Of a DNA stretch of 54,238 bases, positions 37,589 to 44,524 are shown piece by piece. This DNA comes from an uncultured Alphaproteobacteria bacterium. Its GTDB lineage: Bacteria; Pseudomonadota; Alphaproteobacteria; Rhodobacterales; Rhodobacteraceae. Within the stretch, counting starts at the first letter, position 1; every line of letters starts with the position of its first letter. Made by a program: the position numbers and the translations under genes. The notes under the pieces were generated by a model. It saw nothing but the letters and a program-made list of their open reading frames with translations. It made no database searches and was not told the DNA's origin. Location: positions 1 to 54,238 of the forward strand of contig CABZEW010000012.1 in the NCBI GenBank assembly GCA_902524845.1, in the 5' to 3' direction.

Positions 37589-38413
37589 TCAATCCAAAAC
37601 TATCCTCTCAAATCCGCTAACACACATAAATCTGTTACCTTTAAATCTGCCTACCATTGTGAGATTGAATTTCCTTGCTAACTCGACGGCTGACTTTGTA
37701 AATCCAGATCTAGAAATTAATAAGGGAATTCCCATGCTAACGGTCTTTAAAACCATCTCTGTGGTCAAGCGTCCAGTAGTATACAGAAATTTATCAACGG
37801 GATCGATACCCTCTACTACTATAAAACCACTAACTTTATCTACAGCATTATGTCTACCTACATCCTCCATATATACCAATATACTTTTGCCATCACATAG
37901 TACACACCCGTGAATAGCCCCCGCTTCTAAGTAAAGACTTTTGGCTTGATTTATTTCTTTAATTATTCCCCTGATTTTATTTAGGCTGAATGTGATTAAT
38001 ATTTCTGAGGATAAAGGGGAAAGTTTTTCAAACATCTCACCAAATATCGTTCCCATCGCACATCCACTAGTTTTTATTCTCTTTTTATTATTAACTTCAA
38101 AGGGAGTTATTTTATTGGTTCTTACTACCACAACAGAAAGATCTTCATTAAACTCTACCTCTTTTAATTCTCTTAAAGAACTGATCATATTTTGGTTAAA
38201 AAGAAACCCAACAGCCAAATACTCTGGATAGTCACAAATAGTCATAGCACTTAGAATTTCCTGATTATTTAGATAAATTGTTAAGATTTTCTCATCAATC
38301 AGAGGGATACTCTGGATTTCATTTTTTTCATTGAATACTTTTTCACTGAAAATCATATCTTTCATTTTTTCTTCTGGTAAAATCCTCTTAATTTTTTTCT
38401 TTATAATTTTCAT
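37589..38413 (-). CDS. fdhD: FdhD sulfurtransferase for formate dehydrogenase
   Basis: Delivers sulfur to the molybdenum cofactor of formate dehydrogenase. The EDVGRHNAVDKVSG signature and the VGFLFNQ and TTGRLTTEMV blocks are intact. The usual cysteine loop is reduced to one Cys (TSGCAMGT, about residue 118), while a CxxC occurs in the IHGCVLCDG segment that normally reads HAAAL. The start at 38413 (274 residues) is chosen because TATAAT lies about 20 bp upstream on the minus strand; an ATG at 38449 would also be possible. It diverges from tusA over about 55 bp. Confidence 0.9.
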   Translation of the reverse strand: MKIIKKKIKRILPEEKMKDMIFSEKVFNEKNEIQSIPLIDEKILTIYLNNQEILSAMTICDYPEYLAVGFLFNQNMISSLRELKEVEFNEDLSVVVVRTNKITPFEVNNKKRIKTSGCAMGTIFGEMFEKLSPLSSEILITFSLNKIRGIIKEINQAKSLYLEAGAIHGCVLCDGKSILVYMEDVGRHNAVDKVSGFIVVEGIDPVDKFLYTTGRLTTEMVLKTVSMGIPLLISRSGFTKSAVELARKFNLTMVGRFKGNRFMCVSGFERIVLD

Positions 38414-38468
38414 ATCCCAATCTTTTATTATATAAATGAAATTGTCCATTTTTAATATCGATGCTCAA

Positions 38469-38723
38469 ATGAAAAAAATGACCGATTATTTCACTGTAAT
38501 TGATACCACTGGCTTGAGGTGTCCTCTTCCAGTTTTAAAAGTCCGTAAAAATCTTCCGATGTTGAAAGATACTGAGATAGCTCTGATCATTGCAGATGAC
38601 CCTTTAGCTGAGATTGATCTGAGGCATTTTTGTAGTGTCAAAAGTTATGAGATAAAAAAAATCTCATCAAACAAATCCAATAAGAAACAGTATTATGAAA
38701 TCGCATCTCTAAATTATAAATAA
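38469..38723 (+). CDS. tusA: TusA-family sulfur carrier protein
   Basis: Small sulfur-relay protein of about 84 residues. The catalytic Cys is in the family motif LRCPLPVLKVRKNL, followed by the DDPLAEIDLRHFC region. The frame opens at 38436, but that would invade the divergent fdhD promoter; ATG at 38469 or 38478 is more sensible. Proximity to fdhD fits the known flow of sulfur toward the molybdenum cofactor. It converges with the SbmA-type gene (13-bp gap). Confidence 0.87.
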   Translation: MKKMTDYFTVIDTTGLRCPLPVLKVRKNLPMLKDTEIALIIADDPLAEIDLRHFCSVKSYEIKKISSNKSNKKQYYEIASLNYK

Positions 38724-38736
38724 ATTATTCATAATT

Positions 38737-39990
38737 TTATTGCTCTTCAAGACCTCGACTTTCAATGAAATCTCTGTCAATTTTTGGCAATTGGCCTCCG
38801 GATATTGAAGCCTCAAATGCCTGCAGTCTTTTGTAAATTGAAATAAGATCAATAATAGTAGTCCAGGAGTTAACTAGAAACTGGAAAGAAGATGCAACTT
38901 GTCCAAATGCTCTCAATATCTGATTCATAATGCCTAGCGTAATTCTGCCGCTTACAATAGTAGGAATTATGAATATATAAACGATAATATTGTCTGCTTG
39001 AAGATATAGGTATCTAACTAAGTTGAAGTATGCGTAATGAAAATATATTTTGAAGTAATTTCGTCTTACATTGTTGAACAACTCTACTAAAGAAACTGGC
39101 TCAGCTCTATCCTTGTTGTCTTCACCGTACACCAACTCTTTTCTGAAAGCAGCTTCAACGCGCTGATTTTTGAATTCTAGTCCTGGTAATTTAATTCCTG
39201 CAAAAATAAGAAGAAGAGTTCCGAACACTGACCAAACTATCGCAAGAGTTACCAAAGGATAGGGTATGGAGCCGACAATTGGCATTTCTTCTATATGTAC
39301 AGATAAAGCAGAAAGAACGGGCAAAAAAGATATTAGAGTCATAACAGAGTCAACCATTGCCACTCCGAGGCCTTGCATTATTCCGGAAAATCGCATTGTG
39401 TCTTCTTGTATTCGTTGAGATGCCCCCTCAACCTTCCTGACCTGAGACCATTTTTCTAAATAATAATCATTCATTGCATTACGCCACCTAAAAACATAAT
39501 GGGATGTAAAAAATAACTTTAGTGGAACAAAAACGATATATGGGAAAACGATTATACAAAAAACAGATAAATGCGCATATAAGTCTGTTGCCGCAACGTC
39601 GCCGTCGCCGTTGAGTGCTTTTTGCACGTCATTGTAAAAAGGACCGTACCAGGCATTAATTACAACGGACACTTGTACGGTAAGGTAAGCCATCAAAATG
39701 AGCAATGAAGAGCCCAAAATTGACCACCTCTGCCACTTATGTGGCGAATAATATGACCAAAAAAAATAAAAAATCAATGTAGCCACGATATAGTAAATAT
39801 CGAACCAAACGAACTCTGGTGTGATAAAATATCCAAGGCCAATAACAGTCTGACTATCAACTGCAAGCTCGAAGCCTAGATAGCTAGCAACACCCTCACC
39901 AAATAGGTAATAGAATGATACCACCACTAAAACCCAAGCAATCAATGAAATCAAAAATAGTTTAGGTTTTGGAAAAAAAGATTCGAACAT
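38737..39990 (-). CDS. sbmA: SbmA/BacA-type peptide transporter
   Basis: A 417-residue inner-membrane protein, normal for SbmA/BacA, which lacks an ATPase domain and imports peptides such as proline-rich antimicrobial peptides using the proton gradient. The N-terminal ISLIAWVLVVVSFYYLFGEG helix, the INAWYGPFYNDVQKAL segment near 112-128, and WRNAMNDYYLEKWS near 172-186 are family hallmarks. It has about seven or eight predicted membrane segments. The gene stands alone; upstream is a hairpin that could end transcription from the lipoprotein gene. Confidence 0.9.
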   Translation of the reverse strand: MFESFFPKPKLFLISLIAWVLVVVSFYYLFGEGVASYLGFELAVDSQTVIGLGYFITPEFVWFDIYYIVATLIFYFFWSYYSPHKWQRWSILGSSLLILMAYLTVQVSVVINAWYGPFYNDVQKALNGDGDVAATDLYAHLSVFCIIVFPYIVFVPLKLFFTSHYVFRWRNAMNDYYLEKWSQVRKVEGASQRIQEDTMRFSGIMQGLGVAMVDSVMTLISFLPVLSALSVHIEEMPIVGSIPYPLVTLAIVWSVFGTLLLIFAGIKLPGLEFKNQRVEAAFRKELVYGEDNKDRAEPVSLVELFNNVRRNYFKIYFHYAYFNLVRYLYLQADNIIVYIFIIPTIVSGRITLGIMNQILRAFGQVASSFQFLVNSWTTIIDLISIYKRLQAFEASISGGQLPKIDRDFIESRGLEEQ

Positions 39991-40038
39991 GTTTGTAATA
40001 TAATTGAGATACTTGCTAACTTATATCTTTTTTTATAG

Positions 40039-40074
40039 AAAGAGTATGGGCTTTTAAATACGCCCAGACTCTTT
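40039..40074 (-). terminator. Hairpin between lipoprotein and SbmA-type genes
   Basis: An inverted repeat with arms AAAGAGTaTGGGC and GCCCAgACTCTTT, one mismatch each side and a 10-nt loop. It lies 18 bp after the lipoprotein gene stop on the minus strand. The T-run after it on that strand is short and partly in the stem, so it is a plausible but not textbook intrinsic terminator that may work both ways. Confidence 0.5.
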
Positions 40075-40091
40075 AATGATATTTTTAAACC

Positions 40092-40487
40092 TTAGTAATG
40101 AATATGAAATGGCTTTTTCTTGCAGAGATAAATCTTACCCACCATTCCCGAAGAAGTTTCACTTTCCGCCCATCCAATAATTGAAATGGCATTTCCTCCC
40201 ACCAATAAAGCTCTATTTTTTAAGCCAATGATCGCTTCAGAATAATTAATATTTGAAGCATATGACAGTTTAATAGTCTCAATACAACTTCTTTCATCTC
40301 GTAAAAGTGTATCTGGGTGTAATGAAACATATTTACTGCCCTTTACGGGTGTCACTCCCGTATCTGCCTGTCCTGTGGCAGAAAAAACTACCGACTCTCC
40401 AGTTGATACAGTGGTCAACCCATAGGGACTTGTTCCCTGACATGCTGTCAAAAATAAACCAAAAACAATTAATATTACAATACGCAT
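40092..40487 (-). CDS. Outer-membrane lipoprotein, RcsF/DUF4156-like
   Basis: A 131-residue protein with a lipoprotein signal: hydrophobic stretch then LTAC, predicted lipidation at Cys16. After a Gly/Thr/Ser-rich stretch, residues about 70-125 (LKNRALLVGGNAISIIGW, then GKIYLCK) follow the pattern of RcsF/DUF4156-type domains, in which a GGN/GAN turn is followed by a beta-strand and a late Cys. It has Cys67 and Cys122-like residues that could form a disulfide. The function is not known; a sensor of envelope stress is one option. Confidence 0.65.
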   Translation of the reverse strand: MRIVILIVFGLFLTACQGTSPYGLTTVSTGESVVFSATGQADTGVTPVKGSKYVSLHPDTLLRDERSCIETIKLSYASNINYSEAIIGLKNRALLVGGNAISIIGWAESETSSGMVGKIYLCKKKPFHIHY

Positions 40488-40581
40488 AAAATACTCTCCT
40501 TCAACTAACCCATAGGTGTTTACGACTTAAGCACAATTTTATTAGTAAATTTCGTGATCTCTCTAAATCGTTGCAAAATTG

Positions 40582-40603
40582 TTACAAAATTTCTCTTTTG
40601 TAA
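40582..40603 (-). terminator. Possible intrinsic terminator after the 101-residue orf
   Basis: Arms TTACAAAA and TTTTGTAA form a perfect 8-bp stem with a 6-nt loop, extended by GCAA/TTGC outside it, 55 bp beyond the stop of the 40658-40963 gene in its own direction. The T-run is weak (CAATTTTGC). The rest of the 40488-40657 gap shows no gene and would also hold the lipoprotein promoter. Confidence 0.35.
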
Positions 40604-40657
40604 AATTGCTCCTATTCTCAGAAAACGGTATCTAAAATCATAAAAAGAAAGATAAAT

Positions 40658-40963
40658 TTAGTGAACAGTAGTTGATGCGTTTTGTTGACATGTTGAAAAA
40701 AGATCATTACCGATATCGAACAAATCATTTTGATCTATGAAAGCCTGCTTTTGGTTATCAAAGACCTTTTTCACTTGAGTCGAGATATTAGATAGGAACA
40801 GACTAGATCTTTCCAAGCATTCTACAAGATCTTGGTCACTATGTGCTTCCATATAGCCTAAGACTGCGTTAGCGACCCTACTTTTAAAAATTTCAAATTC
40901 TCTATCGGTGCGCTCAAGTGAAACACCAGCGTTAAGATCTTTTTCGTTGTTTTTCTTTTTCAT
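40658..40963 (-). CDS. Small unrecognised helical protein
   Basis: 101 residues with no signal or membrane segment. The sequence is amphipathic and predominantly helical: TDREFEIFKSRVANAVLGYMEAHSDQDL (18-45), then a Leu/Ser-rich stretch and a Gln/Asp-rich C-terminus with one Cys near 93. I do not recognise a family. It sits between the lipoprotein and the divergent FliL-like gene, with 129 bp separating the starts, and may be flagellar by location only. No clear Shine-Dalgarno sequence is visible, so expression is uncertain. Confidence 0.5.
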   Translation of the reverse strand: MKKKNNEKDLNAGVSLERTDREFEIFKSRVANAVLGYMEAHSDQDLVECLERSSLFLSNISTQVKKVFDNQKQAFIDQNDLFDIGNDLFSTCQQNASTTVH

Positions 40964-41028
40964 CCAATTTTTCTCACGTTTCTTTAAGGTAGAAACTACA
41001 ACGACTTCTACACTGATTATTTAGTAAA

Positions 41029-41054
41029 TAAACTTTTTTTTTTTTCGTCGTTAA
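41029..41054 (+). promoter_or_regulatory. Sigma-28-like promoter of the FliL-like gene with poly-T spacer
   Basis: TAAACTTT (41029-41036) resembles the -35 TAAAGTTT, and GTCGTTAA (41047-41054) the -10 GCCGATAA, of FliA promoters. The 10-nt spacer is nine Ts and one C, part of a T12 tract (41034-41045). The -10 shares GTCGT with the flgM promoter below. The spacer is one base shorter than the usual 11. A 15-bp palindrome TTATTTA-g-TAAATAA (41018-41032 region) overlaps the -35. Confidence 0.45.
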
Positions 41055-41092
41055 GAGTAACAAGAATTTTTAGCAACTAATGAATTTCGAAA

Positions 41093-41713
41093 ATGGAAGA
41101 TGATTCAGAACAGATAGAACCTAAACCAAAAAAAAGAAAGAAGCTAGTAATTCCATGGAAAACATTATCGTTGTACATTCTACCAGCCTTGATTGTCTTT
41201 ATAATTTTTTTCGTTATGCATAACTCATTGGTTCAGGCGCCATTATCGCGGGAAGACATAGAAGTTTTGCTAGACAATAAGCAAGAAGAAAAGATCTCAA
41301 AGAGTAACCCTAAAGAAACTATTGACCCTATTGAGACTAGTAAGGAGGAACTTCCACAAGGCTCGAACATTCCATTTATAGGACCTCAACACTTTTATCA
41401 CTCGTTTACGGGAGCTTTGGCAACGGACTTAAAAAACGGATCTGGTATCCTAACTATCGAATTAACTGTTTCCATATTCATGGGAAAATTGAACGCCGAA
41501 ACATATTTTGAAAGCTTTAAGACTTTTGAACCGCCTTTAAGATCAGTCATTTTAGCTTTGATGAGAACTAAAACAAAAACGCAACTTGACACAACTCAAG
41601 GCAAAGAGAGTCTAAAGTTAGACATCCTTGAAGCGATAAATAACGAATTGGTAAAACTTGGAGCAAAACCAGAAATTAAAACAGTTCAATTGACAAAATT
41701 ATTATTGATTTAA
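41093..41713 (+). CDS. fliL: FliL-like flagellar basal-body-associated protein
   Basis: Bitopic inner-membrane protein that surrounds the stator and supports torque. Of 206 residues, 1-18 form a basic cytoplasmic tail, a single membrane helix lies at about 24-43, then a Ser/Glu/Lys linker, and a periplasmic domain (about 105-206) whose TIELTVSIFMGK, LRSVILALMRTKT and GKESLKLDILEAINNEL blocks match FliL. It ends 5 bp before a small orf on the same strand. The usual fliM and fliN neighbours are not here, so it is an isolated or duplicated FliL. Confidence 0.78.
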   Translation: MEDDSEQIEPKPKKRKKLVIPWKTLSLYILPALIVFIIFFVMHNSLVQAPLSREDIEVLLDNKQEEKISKSNPKETIDPIETSKEELPQGSNIPFIGPQHFYHSFTGALATDLKNGSGILTIELTVSIFMGKLNAETYFESFKTFEPPLRSVILALMRTKTKTQLDTTQGKESLKLDILEAINNELVKLGAKPEIKTVQLTKLLLI

Positions 41714-41718
41714 GGCAG

Positions 41719-41967
41719 ATGAAAATGGAGTTAAAGAGAACAAAAAATTTACCTACTTCGGAAAAAGTAAATGTGACATCTCCTTCCGAAAGGAATAATT
41801 CTAATAATAGTAATAGGATTTATGATGTATTATTTCCTCTAGAAGATGGCAGCTCGGATCAAAATGTTGAAAATATAATATCCAATAAAAAGTATCAGAA
41901 AGCGACATTCGGAAGTGTTTCTACTTTGGATTGGCTCAAGACCTGGAGATCCTTAGAAACAAGTTAG
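41719..41967 (+). CDS. Small unrecognised protein after fliL
   Basis: 82 residues, N-terminal part rich in Ser, Asn, Thr and Lys, then YDVLFPLEDGSSDQNVEN and a C-terminal TLDWLKTWRSLETS. The start at 41719 is 5 bp after the fliL stop, with an AAGG three to nine bases upstream depending on which of two ATGs is used. Its 3' end overlaps the convergent 68-residue gene by 4 bp. No family is recognised. Location suggests co-transcription with fliL. Confidence 0.5.
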   Translation: MKMELKRTKNLPTSEKVNVTSPSERNNSNNSNRIYDVLFPLEDGSSDQNVENIISNKKYQKATFGSVSTLDWLKTWRSLETS

Positions 41968-42170
41968 GTATCTTCTCCAGAGCCAGGGAAATACCCCTTG
42001 CCTTGAATTGCCTTTGCGCCCATTTTTTTCTCTATATCTGGGTTGCCACTTACAAAATCAGCAAGCTTTTTATTGACGATTTTTTCGGCATCTTCAAGGC
42101 TATCTGCTTCTACTTCCGCAACGCCATCAATAACCCAATGAACTTTAACTTTCAATGTCTTGTTCCACAT
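41964..42170 (-). CDS. Small 68-residue protein, third gene of the NHLP-Sel1 operon
   Basis: Looks like a genuine small folded domain: alternating hydrophobic pattern LKVKVHWVIDGVAEVEADSLEDAEKIVNKKL (residues 6-36), in which the GVAEVEADSLEDA motif resembles the beta-strand and helix of small DUF-type proteins with an xVxAxSxEEA signature. No signal peptide. The ATG lies inside the end of the Sel1 gene (26-bp overlap), so it is likely translationally coupled. I do not know the family. Confidence 0.55.
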   Translation of the reverse strand: MWNKTLKVKVHWVIDGVAEVEADSLEDAEKIVNKKLADFVSGNPDIEKKMGAKAIQGKGYFPGSGEDT

Positions 42171-42804
42171 TTTTTAATTTTTTTTCATCTTCGACTTCCT
42201 TTATCTTGGTAAACTCTTCATACCGTTTTCTCGAAGCCGTTTGAACCTTAATTATGGTATCAGGTTCTAGTTTTTTTTCAACTTTATCCCTTATATCGCT
42301 AGAATTCTCTACGCCAAGAGCGCTGGCTACATTATACCAAAGGTAAGCGTTTTCGAAATCTTGTTCATCAAGAACACTCAAATAGAAATCACCTAGTTCC
42401 AATAATACCGCCTTGTCTTTATCTTCGAACCTAGCCAATAAGTGCTCTAAGACTTTCGCCCTGACATCTTTTGATACTTTTTCTGGTAATAGTTTTACCA
42501 GGTCCGCACTAAGTTCTTCCGCCTTTTCTATTTTACCTAGCTTGGATAAAAATGCCCAGAAAAGAGCTTCACTGTAATTCTTTGTGGTACCTTTGCCACC
42601 ATTTATCAAGAATGCTAAGTTGTATTGTGCATCATGTTCGTTATTCTGTGCTAACTCTTGAAAGATAGACACTGCCTCAGCATATCTCTTCTCCTTAACA
42701 TAATCTGTGGCCATTTTGAATAGTCTGTCTGAATTCGTAACCTGAGCGAAAGAAGTGGTATAAAAAAATATTGTTAAAAGGAAGTAAAAACTGAAATATC
42801 GCAT
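42145..42804 (-). CDS. Secreted Sel1/TPR-like protein
   Basis: 219 residues with an N-terminal signal peptide (about 1-20, FFYTTSFAQ). The mature part has TPR/Sel1-like helical repeats: ATDYVKEKRYAEAVSIFQELAQNNEHDAQYNLAFLI near 31-67, GKGTTKNYSEALFWAFLSKL near 69-88, and a third with FENAYLWYNVASALGVENS near 152-170. The C-terminus is a basic-acidic coil. The start directly abuts the stop of the NHLP-like gene (TAG-ATG), so the two are coupled. A periplasmic scaffolding role is inference from the repeats; flagellar relevance rests on location. Confidence 0.72.
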   Translation of the reverse strand: MRYFSFYFLLTIFFYTTSFAQVTNSDRLFKMATDYVKEKRYAEAVSIFQELAQNNEHDAQYNLAFLINGGKGTTKNYSEALFWAFLSKLGKIEKAEELSADLVKLLPEKVSKDVRAKVLEHLLARFEDKDKAVLLELGDFYLSVLDEQDFENAYLWYNVASALGVENSSDIRDKVEKKLEPDTIIKVQTASRKRYEEFTKIKEVEDEKKLKNVEQDIES

Positions 42805-43209
42805 CTACCGTCCTGCCATCATCACGAGTTGCAAATAAAAGACACGAAGCTTAAACTTCGAGCCTGGTTCTTGCTCGAAAACAACTACTCTTGGTCTATC
42901 CGTATTTTTCTTTTGGAACTCTATAGTCATGTTTTCGGGAAGAAAAACCCCATTACTCTCTAGTGTTTTCTGTGGATCTTGGGAAAATTGTCTATGAAAG
43001 TTTGAATCAAGCCAAACTCTTGCCAGCACTTTACCTAAAATATCGGGCAAAAGATTCCTGACGTCCTCTCGAGATTCGAGCCTGAGATTTCCATTAACAA
43101 GATCAAATAGTCTTGTGCCTTCTTTTTTCTCCTTCAAAGCGGGAGGAAGAACTTTTTTAATAGGAACCAAGGCTTTTGACTTTTTTTCAGACATCACAGA
43201 ACATTTCAT
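42805..43209 (-). CDS. Protein with NHLP (nitrile-hydratase-leader-like) domain
   Basis: 134 residues (or 129 from an internal ATG at 43194). Residues about 58-116 follow the NHLP/nitrile-hydratase-alpha leader pattern: VLARVWLDSNFHRQFSQDP (W, D, F and DP landmarks), KTLESNGVFLPENM (G-x-x-LP) and then a conserved T-P-x-x-V strand with an EP end. In RiPP loci such leaders are followed by a cleavage motif and a core, but here the tail is a short basic and hydrophobic segment (KFKLRVFYLQLVMMAGR) without a GG site, and no maturase lies nearby. It is followed by a Sel1 gene with no gap. The function is not known. Confidence 0.65.
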   Translation of the reverse strand: MKCSVMSEKKSKALVPIKKVLPPALKEKKEGTRLFDLVNGNLRLESREDVRNLLPDILGKVLARVWLDSNFHRQFSQDPQKTLESNGVFLPENMTIEFQKKNTDRPRVVVFEQEPGSKFKLRVFYLQLVMMAGR

Positions 43210-43211
43210 AT

Positions 43212-43239
43212 TTATCGTAATATAGTTAAATCAATTTTC
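43212..43239 (-). promoter_or_regulatory. Possible sigma-28-like promoter of the NHLP-Sel1 operon
   Basis: On the minus strand GAAAATTG (complement of 43232-43239), 12 nt, then TACGATAA (complement of 43212-43219), which partly matches TAAAGTTT and GCCGATAA. The -10 is close (CGATAA intact) but the -35 is poor. Transcription would begin near 43206, which would favour the downstream start at 43194. Weak evidence. Confidence 0.28.
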
Positions 43240-43272
43240 TAATAAGATAAACCCAAAAAAGATATCTTATTA
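43240..43272. repeat. Perfect 10-bp inverted repeat between divergent promoters
   Basis: TAATAAGATA (43240-43249) and TATCTTATTA (43263-43272) are exact inverted arms with a 13-nt spacer. They lie just upstream of the sigma-54 promoter of the rod/hook gene and behind the start of the NHLP-Sel1 operon. This could be an operator or an upstream activator site. No terminator function is likely because genes on both sides point away. Confidence 0.6.
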
Positions 43273-43280
43273 ACGACTTA

Positions 43281-43296
43281 TGGCACGGTTTTTGTA
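43281..43296 (+). promoter_or_regulatory. Sigma-54 promoter of the flagellar rod/hook gene
   Basis: TGGCACGGTTTTTGTA fits the -24/-12 consensus TGGCACG-N4-TTGCW with a single deviation (T for C at -12) and the exact 10-bp GG-to-GT spacing. Initiation would be at about 43307, giving a leader of only about 12 nt, which contains the Shine-Dalgarno AAAGGA before the ATG at 43319. Confidence 0.75.
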
Positions 43297-43318
43297 TCAC
43301 TTTCTTAAAGGAAAAATA

Positions 43319-44104
43319 ATGTTGCCAATAGTTAGATCAGGTTTAAGTGCCGCCTCACAAGAAATATCCGTTATTTCCAATAACATTGCCAATGCTTCAT
43401 CCTTAGGTTTTAAAAGAAGTAATGCAAATTTTTCTGATGTTTACACTGAAATGTCGGATGTGAGAAACGCTGACAGAGTTGGAAATGGCGTTAGACAGGA
43501 GGCTCCAAGAAGGAATCATTCTCAGGGTTCCTTGATTTTGACTGGAAATGCCCTCGATCTTGGAATGAATGGGCAGGGAATGTTTATACTTAATACAACC
43601 GACAATCTTGGTGAACTATCTTACACTAGAAACGGAGCCATAAATGTAAGAGAAGACGGAAAATTAGTTAATTCTGATGGTATTGGCTATCTGGATATAA
43701 ATGCTCAAGAAATAAATTTGCCCTTCCAAATATTAAACGCTGAGGGGAATGAGCAAAGTCTTTCAGAGGTAAAGGTTACTCCAGAAGGGTTCATAAGGGC
43801 TACCTATGGTATAGATAATTACGTAACGATTGCCCAAGTAGGACTTGCACGCTTTGCCGATGAGACTCAATTAAAATCACGAGGTGACAATATTTTCACT
43901 GCAACACCAGAGTCTGGGGTTGCTACTGTAGGTGCAGGGAAAGACTTTGGCTTTGGGAAAATAAAAGCTGGGACTCTCGAGGCGTCGAATACAGATATAA
44001 CTGCGGAGCTAACGTTACTACTTAGAGCTCAACAAGCATTTAACGGTTCCGCTAAAATGATGCAAGCAGATGCGGATGTTACTAGACGGCTGATGGATAC
44101 TTAG
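43319..44104 (+). CDS. flgF: Flagellar basal-body rod/hook family protein (FlgF-like)
   Basis: 261 residues, in the size range of FlgF and FlgG. The N-terminus MLPIVRSGLSAASQEISVISNNIANASSLGFKRS has the rod-protein ANNIANxxTxGFK signature, and the C-terminus ASNTDITAELTLLLRAQQAFNGSAKMM is the matching C-terminal helix. ATG at 43319 is chosen over the upstream frame start at 43280 because of a good AAAGGA ribosome site and because the sigma-54 promoter overlaps the extension. It is isolated from other rod genes; FlgF is the best guess and FlgE or FlgG-like remain possible. It ends 3 bp from a convergent gene. Confidence 0.75.
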   Translation: MLPIVRSGLSAASQEISVISNNIANASSLGFKRSNANFSDVYTEMSDVRNADRVGNGVRQEAPRRNHSQGSLILTGNALDLGMNGQGMFILNTTDNLGELSYTRNGAINVREDGKLVNSDGIGYLDINAQEINLPFQILNAEGNEQSLSEVKVTPEGFIRATYGIDNYVTIAQVGLARFADETQLKSRGDNIFTATPESGVATVGAGKDFGFGKIKAGTLEASNTDITAELTLLLRAQQAFNGSAKMMQADADVTRRLMDT

Positions 44105-44107
44105 CAT

Positions 44108-44518
44108 CTATTTTAGCGGCAATATCCATGAAATATCGTTGATTTTTCTAGTAGTTTCCCGGTTTATTAGCAAATCACCTTTAATATTTACGCTTAAACT
44201 TTGATCTAAAAGCAAAACTAGAGTGGCCGGCCTGACTGATGTCCTTAACAGTAAATCCCTTGTTTTGAGAAATAGTTCCATGCCAAGATCTATATTTGCT
44301 TTCATAAATGGTCTATTGATCTCTATATTTAGCAGTCCTCTATGTATAGGAATTAGGCTAGTAGAGGGATTGATGTTTACAGAACAAATACCTCGTCCTA
44401 TATTCATCAATCCACAAGATAAAGTTATCGTTTCTTCGCAGTCAAATCCCACCACATTTAAGTCAGCGGTTTGAACAGACATATGGATTGCTTGAAGTTC
44501 TTGTATCTCACTAGTCAT
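44108..44518 (-). CDS. Unrecognised beta-rich protein downstream of fliA
   Basis: 136 residues starting 6 bp after the fliA stop, hence the last gene of flhA-flhF-flhG-fliA. No signal peptide or membrane helix; alternating hydrophobic strands (ETITLSCGLMNIGRG, GLLNIEINRPFM, ATLVLLLDQSLSVNIKG) and two or three Cys. In Vibrio and Pseudomonas a cheY-type gene often sits at this position, but this is not CheY (no DD/K signature). A PilZ-like barrel is possible but lacks its arginine motif. Confidence 0.6.
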   Translation of the reverse strand: MTSEIQELQAIHMSVQTADLNVVGFDCEETITLSCGLMNIGRGICSVNINPSTSLIPIHRGLLNIEINRPFMKANIDLGMELFLKTRDLLLRTSVRPATLVLLLDQSLSVNIKGDLLINRETTRKINDISWILPLK

Positions 44519-44524
44519 TTAAGT

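Noticed and set aside
38700-38745. AT-rich dyad between tusA and the SbmA-type gene as a terminator
   Set aside because: The stem is only A-T pairs with a loose loop, and this base composition yields such dyads often.
40964-41060. Second sigma-28-like site on the minus strand for the 40658-40963 gene
   Set aside because: TAAATAAT-N10-GTCGTTGT matches too poorly, at about five and six of eight positions.
43280-43318. Upstream start for the rod/hook protein
   Set aside because: The extension spans a sigma-54 promoter and lacks a ribosome site, whereas ATG at 43319 has AAAGGA and the family N-terminus.
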